From: Ahaetulla prasina
Lineage: Eukaryota; Chordata; Lepidosauria; Squamata; Colubridae
Assembly: GCF_028640845.1 (NCBI RefSeq)
Contig: NC_080540.1
Coordinates: 131,220,420 to 131,284,419 of the forward strand
DNA: 64,000 bases
Direction of reading: 5' to 3'
The notes under the pieces are model-generated. The model was not told the DNA's origin. It worked only from the letters and a program-made list of their open reading frames with translations, and made no database searches. A program made the position numbers and the translations under genes. Positions 33,701-45,700 of the stretch are shown here, in pieces; position 1 is the first letter of the stretch; the number at the start of each line of letters is the position of its first letter.

Positions 33701-36700
33701 ATATTCTACATAAAATTCTGGTTCTTTATCTATTAGTCTCCTATCTCATGACTATCTATCTAGAGACAACTGACTAAAGAATAGAAAACAATAAGAATAA
33801 ATTGACATTTTTCACAACGAAGAGATGTAACTAGTGGGGACTCCAAGGCTCTGTTCTAGGACTGTTAATTAGCTTGACACTAAATTGTTCAGAATGGTAA
33901 AAACAATGAAGTACTGTAAACAGTTCCAAAAGGATCACTGCACCATGGGCATCAAAATGTCAGATGTTATTTTGTGTGAGTTCAATGAAAATGTTGACAC
34001 AGAGTCAACATCTGCTATAAAAAAGGACAACAGCATCATAGGGAAAATAAGAAATGAGTTGTCAATATTGTAATGCCCATATCTAGAACATGGGTGTCAA
34101 ACTCAAGGCTGACGGGCTGGATTTGGCCTCCAAGATGCTTAAATCTGACCCACAGGGCCAGCCTGGAAATATCAAAGGGCTGGCCACTGGTGCCTCTGCC
34201 AGCCAAAATGGGCCATGCTAAGGCCCCGTGAGGCCCCCACGCGAACTGTTTTTGGCCTTCCCAGCCTCCAGCAGCACTCTGCTGACCAAAAATGGGCTTC
34301 CACACGGAGGCCTCACAGGCCCTGTTTTTGGCCAGCAGAGTGCTGCAGGAGGCCAGGGAGGACAAAAACAAGGCATGAGGGGCCACATGTAGCCCTGTTT
34401 GGGCCGGCAAAGTGCTCCAGGCTGAAAACGGGGTGCGGGGAGACCACACATGGCTGCCCCACACCCTGTTTTGTCGAACAGAGTGCTGCAGGAGTCTCCC
34501 TCATGCTCCCCGCTGCCCCCCCCCCAGCCCACAGAGGGGAGCTACAGTGCTGATCTAGCCCTTGAAGAAATCCACTTTGACACCCCTGATCTAGAATATT
34601 CCTGTTGATGAACTTCAAAAGGATAGAGTGGAATTAGGGAAGATTCAGAGGAAGGCAACTGAGATGATGAAGGGGCTGTAGTAGCTTCCTTATAAAGAAA
34701 GTTTTCAATATTAGGTCTTTTTTAGTTTAGAAAGAAATGAATGAGAGGTGACATGACTGAGGTGTACAAAATTATGCATGGTATGGGTAATGTGGATGAA
34801 GAAAGCTATTTTCCCATTTCCAAAATACTAAAAACTGAAGTTCGCAGATGACACAACAGTGATTGGTCTCATTTGAGACAATGACAAATCTGCATATAGA
34901 CATGAGGTCGAATGACTAGCCTTGTGGTGCGACTGTAACAATCTGGAACTGAACACACTGAAAACTGTAGAAATGGTGGTAGACTTTAGAAGAAACCCTT
35001 CCATACTTCCGCCTCTCACAATACTTGACAACACAGTATCAACAGTAGAAACCTTCAAATTCCTAGGTTCTATCTATCATGAGATCTAAAATGGACAGTT
35101 AACATCAAAAACATCATCAAAAAAGGACAACAAAGACTGTTCTTTCTGTGCCAACTCAGAAAGCTCAAACTGTCCAAGGAGCTGCTGATCCAGTTCTACA
35201 GAGGAATTATTGAGTCTGTCATTTGCACCTCTATAACTGTCTGGTTCGGTTCTGCAACCCAACAAGAAAGACACAGACTTCAGAGGATAATTAGAACTGC
35301 AGAAAAAATAATTGCTATCAACCTGCCTCCATTGAAGACCTGTATACTGCACGAATCAAGAAGAGGGCCATGAAAATATTTACAGATGCCTCACATCCTG
35401 GACATAAACTGTTTCAACTTCTACCATCAAAACGACGCTATAAGCATTACACACCAGAACAACTAGACACCAGAACAGTTTTTTCCCGAAGGCCATCACT
35501 CTGCTAAACAAATAATTCCCTCAACAATGTCAAACTATTTACTAAATCTACACTACTATTAATCTTCCCATTGTTTTCATCACCAATCTTTTTCCACTTA
35601 TGACTGTATGACTGTAACTTTTTGTTGCTATCACTAAGAGTTAAATTGCAACCTATGACCATCATTTGTGTTGTAAATGTTGTACCTTTGATGAAGGTAT
35701 TTTTTTCTTCTTCTTTTCTTTTATGTACACTGAGAGCATATGCACCAAAACAAATTCCTTGTGTGTCCAATCACACTTGGCCAATAAATTCTATTCTATT
35801 CTATTCTATTCTAAAACCAGAGGCTACCCAATGAAACTAAATCCCGGAAGAATCAGAGCAGACAAAAGGAAAAATAGCGATAGCAATAGCACTTAGACTT
35901 ATATACCGCTCCATAGTGCTTTACAGCCCTCTCTAAGCAGTTTACAGAGTCAGCATATTGCCCTCAACAATCTGGGTCCTCATTTTACCCATCTCAGAAG
36001 GATAGGAGGCTGTGTCAACCTTGAGCCGATCAGGATTGATCTGCTGGCAGTCAGCAGAGTCAGATTGCAATACTGCATTCTAACCAGTGCGCCACCATGG
36101 CTCTTTGGTGTACACAAAAGCACAGTCAAACCTTGGAATTCATTACTCACAAAATGTGGTGCAGGCTACCAGTTTGGCTGGCTTCAAAAAAGGGTTGGAC
36201 TTGAACCAATTCATGGAAATCACGGAGATCACCTTTGATGGCAGTGTGGCTGTCTCTGAAGACTTCTACTGGGGTGAAAAATGGGCTTCCTTGCTTGGTT
36301 GTCCACTCTGAGAACAGACCTCTGGATGAGATAGCCGGAGATCTCATCCAGCAGGACACTGCTTATGTTCTCATGCCTCTCGCCTGTAGCTTTGAACTAA
36401 ATCTAGTTATCAAATTATATTTGTAAAGACTGCCATGGAAGATGATAAATGACATGAATTTGGGCTGCATTGTTGCCTTTGCTTATATCTGGAAAGATTC
36501 TAAGTGCTTCTTTTCCATTTCCAGGATTCCTGCTTTTACGTTCCAGCAATCCTTTTGTGTTCCTGGTGGGCATTGCTGTCCTGGGTGTGGCCCATTTTAC
36601 CCTCGCTGTCAAGGCAAGCCACTTGGCTAGCCACAATGCTCTGGTGGAATCCAAATCATGGGGGAAATTATGGAGCATATTCTTCATTGAGGTTTGTTTT

Positions 36701-36726
36701 TAGCTATCCCATTCTCTGAGAGATAT

Positions 36727-36761
<35 letters not shown>

Positions 36762-39700
36762 TTTGATTTCTATACCGCCCTTCTCCCGAAGGACTCAGGG
36801 CGGTGTACAGGCAAGAATAAAACAGACGGTACAATATACAAATTTAAAATGCAGTTAAATAACTTATTTTAAAATTGGCCTGAGAAGTAAAATATATAAT
36901 AGAAAGATAGAAAGCAGGACAAGACTTCTGTGGGTATGTGATATTCGTCCAAAATGAAAAATGGACACAACCTACATAAATTACATTAGCTAAACCAAAC
37001 CATCATATACATTTATTTCATTTGCTTTATACACTGCTAAAATTATATAATTTATGAGAGTTTATGATAATATTTAATAAGAAAGAGAACGTGGTCATTT
37101 TGAAACATGCCTGTCCTGATTTTCAAGTTTCAATACAGCCTGCTATCAGTGTTTCACTGCAAAATTATTTGGAAATGCTTGGGGATATTGCCAGATTCAG
37201 ACAACTCAAAGTACAATGCTTTCCAGATTTATTTATTTTTTTCTTAGGTACTGTGGGAGAGAACAACTAGCTTAATGCTATATTGATTCATTGCTTGTGT
37301 GAATGCAGTAACGATGAATTAAATTAATTAATTTAAATTAATTAATTGCAGCTACTTAAAATCAAAGAGATGATAGCAGTTGCCAAGTAGATTAAATCTG
37401 CATTCTAGCTCTTTTAAAAAGGCATGTTATTTATATTGTGAAGAATATTAATATGTGGCACCTGATGTTGATATTGTAGATGCTGCATAAATATACAGTT
37501 GTTATTTGGACATAATCTCTTAGGAACGAAAGAGTTCTTTCTACATTAATTAACTAATTAAATATGTCAATTATGCTAGTCAGTAATCACATGTCTTATC
37601 TTAGGTCTAATCAAGTTTTCATTCCCCCTTTTTTGGATCTTGACGGATAATTGCATTAATATATTTGAAAATCCTTTCCTCCTTCCTCTTGTCAGGTCAT
37701 AGAAAGTAATAACATTAGTGCCACAATTGGCAAAAGCTAGTTCTGTTGTATTATTGTAAGTTAGTAGAATTTGGAATATTTAATGGATTTTAATGTTATT
37801 TGCAATTAAGTGTAGGAAAATGTATTGCACATCACAGTAAAATGGAACTAAAATTAGCATTGTTCTGATTAGGGGGATTTCTGCACCACTGAAGGGCAGA
37901 TGGTTGGAACAGCTTGAACTAAATCAATATCTCCAGTCAACAATCAATAATCTATTTCCTTCTCAGCAGCAGTCTAAGAAAGTCCAGAATATTTTTTTCA
38001 TGTAGATTATAATTACATTTTTATTCTTTGTCTGAAAAGAATGAGTAGGAAATAGCCAGAATACATACCCCAAGAACAGAATGGGACAACTTGCCGCAGC
38101 CAACCGGCCACGGCTAACTCGCCACGAGACAACTCACCATGGCCAACTTGCTATAGGACAACTTGCTGTGGGACAATTCAATTTAATTAGTTAAAATAGT
38201 TAAATATATATATTAATTTTCATCATTCACCTTTCATTTTGTCCCTCCATTAGCATCCTTTCTTTAAGGATTCTATTGCACTATTTTTTCCATATTAGTG
38301 TAACTCTTGTCCCAGGGCGAGTTGGCCCGTGGCAAGTTGGCCGCAGCAAGTTGGCCGTGGTGAGTTGGCCAGAACAAGTTGGCTCTGGTGAGTTGTTGTA
38401 GACCCCTCCCCCCAAATAATGGCACTTCTTGGGGAAAAACAAACGAACAAACCACAGATTCATTGAATTGAGCCCAGTAATGCATTGCACCTGAAATAAA
38501 TGTACTGAAAGGGAGTGAATGGAGACTATTTATACCTGATCCCCTGATTCATTTTGGAAGCACATTTATTGACATAAGTGAAGTGCTTTTGATTCTGTAT
38601 CATAAACAGAGAAGAAAATATTTCTGGTCACAATTAGTACAACTGAATGACCTTCAGAGAACCGAAAATAGTTTATATTTCCAAACTTCTTTTATTGTGG
38701 ATTATTGTGGACTAATATTAAATGCATATATACTCAAACGTATGAAAGTCTGCACTAAAAGAGCAACTTAGAGAGCCGCAATTGAAAAAAAAACACAGTT
38801 CTGAATCTGTTTCTATGGCTCTCAGTTGCTGCTTTTCTTGCACCAAGGTGGGTTTTCTGTTTCAAAAATGGCTGACAAGCCCTTGGCTTACAACCATTTG
38901 TTTAGCAACCGCTTGAACTTACAATAGCCCTGAAAAAAGTGACTTACAACCAGTCCTTATGCTTACAACCATTGCAGTAGCCTCACAAGCACATGATCAA
39001 AATTTGGGTGGTTGGCAACTGGCACATATTTACCACAACTGGATCAAGGGATGAACATTTGTGATATTTCCAGCTTGTTTCTGGCAAGCAAAGTCAACAG
39101 GCAAAGCTGGATTAACAACCACATGATTCATTAAACAACACAATTCACTTAACAACTGCAGTGATTAGTTAACTGTAACAAAAGGGTTGTAAAATCAGTG
39201 TGATTCACTCAATCGCCTTGCTTAGCAGCAGAAATTCTGGTCACAAACTGTGGTTAGTGATATTATGTTTGAATTCCATAGAATTGTAGAGTTGGGTAGG
39301 GATCTTTTGGCCCTCCAGTCCAATCTCCTACTTAATGCAGGAATCCAAATTAAAATATTCAGGACAGATGTCTCTGCTGTAGTCCCCACTTGAGCACATA
39401 TAGCGAAGGGAACCAACACCTCTCTGCATGATTGGTTCCATTTTTTATTTCCCCCCTACTGCTTCAATAACATTTAATCATAATCTGTAGTGTGACTCCA
39501 TTATTCTGTGTCTTGCAATCTGGAATGAGAGAGAACAAGCCTTGACCTACTTTGATCGGACAGATTTGTGGATACTGAAAAGCATTATCTTGGCATTTGT
39601 CTTTTCCCAAGACTAAGCAAGCCCAACTACAGCGATGTCTCTCTTCATAAAGCTACGTTTGAGTCCTCTCATTATCCGCACATTCTCTAAACTTTCTTTG

Positions 39701-42700
39701 AATGCTTTTAAAGTGTGGTGCCCAGAACTGGATACAGAAATCTAGATGAGATCTATCCAAACCAGAATAAGGTGGAACAATTACATCTCATATTTTCTAA
39801 ATTATATTTCTAGTTATACTTCCCTTCAATCCCAACTAGTATGGCCAGTGGCATTTGGATGTGGAAACTGTATCAGAGTATCTAGAGCAGGGGTCAGCAA
39901 CCTTAAACACTCAAGGAGCCACAAAGGTCCTAACCAGAAGCCCCCTTTCAATTCTGGAACTGACCAGAAATCCAGTTCCCCCATCATAGTCTCTTCCTAG
40001 TGCGGCATCCTTTTTCCTCTGCTGATCGGAAGTCCAGTTCCCCAATCATAGTTTTCTCCTAGCACGGTGTACTTTTTCCTCTGCCAACTGGAAGTGGTTC
40101 CCCCACCATAGAGTCTCCTTCTAGTGCGGCATCCTTTTTCCTCTACCTGTCCTAACCAAAAGCCATCAATTGTGGAGCCAACCAGCCACAGGGAGCCGCA
40201 GCAGGGGGATGAAAGAGCCACATGTGGCTCCAGAGCCGCGGGTTGCTGACTCCTGATCTAGAGCAAGGGTGTCAAACTCACAGCGTTATGGCATCATGTG
40301 ATGTATCGGGACTTTTTCCCCCTTCACTAAACTGGGCACGGGCATGGCCAGTGCGTGACGCATTTGACCCACGGGCCGGGAGTTTGACAGCTCTGATCTA
40401 AAGAATAACAAGTTGAATACGTCTTTGATGTATATTTGTTTTATATGTAATTGGATGACATAGGCTGACTAAATGTCTGCATTGGTACATTATGGACTCC
40501 TGAAGGTGACTATAGTGAAACTGTTATCCCATCAATACACCTGTTTAAATCAAATGACTGTTTAAATCCAATTAAATGATTTGAAGATTTATTCTGTTAT
40601 CAACCTTGTTTTAAAACTGCCACACACTAACAAGCAGCAATCAAATTTAGGAGGGCAACTTTAAAGATCTTCATTTTCAACGTGGTTCCTTCTAGCTGCC
40701 TTATTTTGGAATGCAACTCTGATTGTTGAGTATTATGCAGAAGTTCATCATTTTTTGGGTGATGGGAGCTATATTCTAACACATCTGCTGGGTACCATAA
40801 GACATACCATGTACATATGTGGGTAATTGCAGTGTTCTTTATTTACCATTTCTTTCTGTCCTAGGTTTGCTCCGCTTTCACAGCAGAACGAGGGTCCTAC
40901 AACCATGTCAAAATGCACCATGCTTATACAAATATCATTGGCCTTGGGGATTCCAGTACATGGAAGGTTCCTTTCCTGAACCGTTATGTTTATATGTTCA
41001 TCGCACCTATTGCTGTACCTGTCGTCACTCCTTTTGTAGCCATTGGTATGTTACTGTCCTCCGAATCCCCCTACTAATGAGCATACCCTTCTCTTCATTC
41101 GTTTTACAGTGTTAATGTTGAATGCAATTAACTCTCTTTGTTAATATTGTCTGTCAATATAGCTCACTGTATGTGGTATTCTGCCTTTGAAAGAATCAGA
41201 GAAGTAGAACGAATAAAGATAAACAGCAGCTTAAACCTTCTTCCATGAGATAAAGCTATTCACCCAGCAGCTTGCAATACAGATTATATGATGTGTTATT
41301 GGATAAGAACCTCTCCCAAATCCCTTTGCTCCTGTTTAATTAAAAAAAAAATCTATTCTAAAAAAAGAGAGTAGATTTTGAAAGATTACAATCAGATCCC
41401 TGGATTTTTTTTAAAAAAGAGAATTTCAAATTTGATCAGAGAATAAGCACCAGGGAAAGTGGCCTCTGATCCTTTCCCTTGAAAAATCAAAGTATTCCCT
41501 CCCACAAGCTATAATGTGTGTCTTAGAAGGGAAAGCCTTTATTTTCTTCTCTTGGGAGTTCCACCCATCAAAAAAATAACCTAAAGGACAATTGTTCACT
41601 CCTTCTTTCAAAGCACAAAATCTGTGGAGATTCACAGTCATCCAGTTCATGGTTGTTCCAAAGGCACTTTTTCTGCAGGCAACTGAATTATCTTGTTTTT
41701 TCCTCTGAAGACATTTCTCTTCTCATCCAAGAAGCTTCTTCAGCTCTGACAGTACACTGGGGAATGGAAGGATTTATATTCCTTGCAGACAGCTGGTAAC
41801 CTGCATCCTTTTAGAGGGTCCTTGAATCACTTGGAGGTTTTTCTGTGTCCTCAGGGTCACCTGAGTAGCGCTCCTGGTTCTTGTAGTCTGCATTTTTTTT
41901 CTTTCTCGCGAAATCCTTTCAGGCTCCCACACCACTCAAAAGGTGTTCATCCCAAATTGTATAGTTAAAAGTCTGTAGAGATTCTCAATCATCCAGGTCA
42001 TGGTTGTCCCAAAGGTGCTTTTTCTGGAGGCAACTGGACTTTCCTGTTTTGTCCTTTAAAGACATTTCGCTTCTCAGACTTTTAGCTATACAATCACGTG
42101 ACAGTGGGGATGCTGCATTAGTCATAAGTGGAAAAACTGTCACTTTTTTTCATGCCGTTGTAACTTTGAACGGTCATTAAGTGAACTGTTGAACGTCGTT
42201 GTTGTACCTGTACAAGATATTGAGAAGAGATTAGAGGAAACATCTAGCCATTCCTTATTACTGGTAGTGATTTCTTTAGATAAGGTCTTTGAATTTCCTT
42301 TTCCAAGGCTGTGTGCACAATGGGCTAAGTGTCCATTTCTTTGACAAGCCTGTAATGTCCTTTCCCATCCCGATTGTTCGTCTGAATAACTACTCCCTTC
42401 CCTTTCTCAATCTCAGACCAATTACTTGTACTTTTTTTTTCCCTACAAAAACTGTAACAAGAAGAAACAGTAGCTTCCCAGTAAACAGAAGCTTAACTTA
42501 TTGTCGTTTCCATAGGTTTACTCACAGAAGTAGAACTGAAAACTGCCATTCGTACTCTGTGTTGTATATTCATTGGTCTGTATGCCCATTGTTGGCTGCT
42601 GATTAATATCTCAGGGTTCCAGTCTATCTGGTCTGCACTCGTCTGTATGTTGATCACCCGTGCTCTCCTTGCCCATGCATACATCCATGTCAATATCTTC

Positions 42701-45700
42701 CAGGTAAGGTTATCAACCAGTAGTGAAATCCAAATTTTTTTACTACCGGTTCTGTAGGCATGGCTTAGTGGGCGTGATGTGGCTTGGTGGGCGTAACAGG
42801 GAAAGGATACTGAAAAATCTCCATTCCCACCCCGTTCCTGGGGGAAGGATATTGCAAAATCTCCACTCCTACCCCGCTCAGGGGGAAGGATATTGCAAAA
42901 TCTCCAGCCAGAGGTGGTATTTGCCAGTTCTCTGAACTACTCAAAATTTCCACTACCGGTTCTCCGAACTGCTCAAAATTTCCGCTACCGGTTCTCCAGA
43001 ACCTGCTGGATTTCATCCCTGCTATCAACCCCATGTTGTATGAAATAATCTATTAAATTAGCATCTCTTGGCATAAGTATCCAGCATTGTAAAAGTGCAC
43101 ATTTCCCCTTTGAGTATATTCTGGTTGCCCAGACATGCCATATGTCCAAATGCTGCTTATAGATGAAGTTCCCCTTGTTACAGTGTATTTAGCTAGGTTT
43201 TGCCCTTCAGCGCAGAAGATCCATCGAACTCTGATGGGCCATTATCCCTCAATCCATTCCCAGGAACCATAATTTATTTAAATTTTAAATATTACTAGTT
43301 TGCTGATATTAGTAGATATTTTTACTTTGGTACAATTTTAGATATTATACTTAATATAAAACACTGTTTATGTTATACACCACATCCTGGGTTTTATATT
43401 TTATATGTTAGATGCTAGTGAGGTCGTTTTACAAATGTATTTTAACTCTGTACTAAATTTTATTTGTCAATTAGTGCTGGTCTTCGATTGCAGTAAATCG
43501 AATTGAACAATTGATTGGAAACCTAAAGAGATTGAGAAAGGGAGCTTTAGAGACTCTGAAAAGATAATTGGAGCAACTATTTTCAATGTGTCTGCTATTT
43601 TTAACTATGTGATTTTTAACTATGTGATTGACTGAGGCTATGATCCTGTGCATAGTCATGCAAAAATAAGGATGCTTCTAGCTGTAGGCTTCTTAGAAGC
43701 AACATAATATTGGGCAATCATTTCATCATTCATTCTGAAAGAGGTATTTTTTTTAATTAAAAAATACATACTGGGAAAACATGGAAATGTTTCTGATCGT
43801 CCTATAGAAACTTGGTGAGATATAGTCTTAAATAATCTTGGCAAGATTTGCTTCCAGGTATTTGATTGTATTATTATTTTTAATTGAATGGTGAATACTG
43901 AGTATTTCTCAGAAAGAGTCTAATTTGTATTTGGGGAACTTGGATCTCCAAAAGTTGCTGAATTCCCAGCATCCTTCTCTACTGCTTCTGCTGGCTGAGA
44001 TCAGTAACACATAGAGGGCTATAGGTTTTCCATCTCATGATCATACCTGTTCGCTTTTTGTATGAGTTTTTCTGCAAATATTTTTTATTTATTTTTATTT
44101 ATTTTTATTTTTTATTTTGTCACACAGTATATATAAGCATAAGCATGAAATAATTATACAGTATATAAGCATATATATAAGTATGAGTATGTAATAACTA
44201 TATTAATTGGATATAATGAAAGGAAACAATAGGACAGGAACGGTAGGCATGCTTGTGCTCTTATGCACGCCCCTTACAGACCTCTTAGAACTGGGGTGAG
44301 GTCAATAGTAGACAGTTTTTGGTTGAAGCTTTGGGGATTTTGGGAAGAGACCACAGAGTCAGGTAGTTTATTCCAGGCATTAACAACTCTGTTACTGAAG
44401 TCATATTTTCTGCGATCAAGATTGGAGCGGTTAACATTAAGCTTAAATCTGTTGTGTGCTCATGTATTGTTGCAATTGAAGCTGAAGTAGTCTTCGACAG
44501 GAAGGACATTGTAATAGATGATTCTATGAGTTAAAGTCAGGTCATGTCGAAGGCGGCATAGTTCTAAATTTTCTAAACCCATGATTTCAAGTCTGGTGGC
44601 ATAAGGTATTTTATTGTATTTGGAGGAGTGGAGAACTCTTCTTGTAAAATATTTCTGGACACGTTCAATTGCATTGATGTCAGAAATGTGGTATGGGTTC
44701 CAGACAGTTGAGCTGTATTCAAGAATTGGTCTAGCAAATGTTTTATGTGCTCTGGTTAGTAGTGTAGTGTTTTTGGAGAAGAAGCTACACAAGATTAGGT
44801 TTACAACTCTTAGAGCCTTTTTTGCGATGTAGTTGCAGTGGGCTTTGGCACTTAGATCATTTGACATGAAAACTCCAAGGTCTTTAACAGGGGGTCATCT
44901 GTAAGGTAGTGTCCATCAAGCTTGTACTTAGTGTTTAAGTTCTTTTTTCCAATATGTAAGACTGAGCATTTCTGGTTGAGATTTGGAGTTGCCAAGTTTT
45001 AGACCATTCAGATACAAGGTCAAGGTCTTTTTGAAGGGTAATTGTATTGTTGGTGGTGTTAAATAGTTTGACATCATCAGCAAAGAGAACACAATTACTT
45101 CTGATAGGGTCACAGCGATCATTAATGTATAATATGAAGAGTGTTGGTCCAAGAACGCTGCCTTGGGGAACGCCACTTTTGACAGGAACAGGATTTGATA
45201 GAGCACTGCCAATTTTGACCACTTGTTGTCTGTTTGATAGGAAAGCTGTTATCCAATTGTGGAGGGGTCCTGAAATGCCATAGGATTTTAGTTTTAGGAG
45301 AAGTTTATCATGTACTACTGAGTCGAAAGCTTTACAGAAGTTTATGTAAATTGCATCCATTGCTTTGCCCTGATATTCCACAGAATGGAATCTATAACAT
45401 TGCAAATGGCAAAGAAATTGGACAAAACATTCAGATAAGCTGGTGTTGGTACACTGGTTAGAATGCAGTATTGCCGATTAACTCTGGCCATAGCCAGGAG
45501 TTTGATCCTGACCGACTGTTGGAAGAGTTAGTCAGCAATACTGCATTCGGCTCAAGGTTGACTCAGCCTTCCATCCTTCTGAGGTCGGTAAAATGAGGAC
45601 CCTCTCAGCTGGTCTAGGCAAGACCCAGTAAGGGGACAAGTAAGAGTCGGGACAATCATGCAACTGGGCCAAACTCTGCTTTAATTCAACCCCCAACAAA

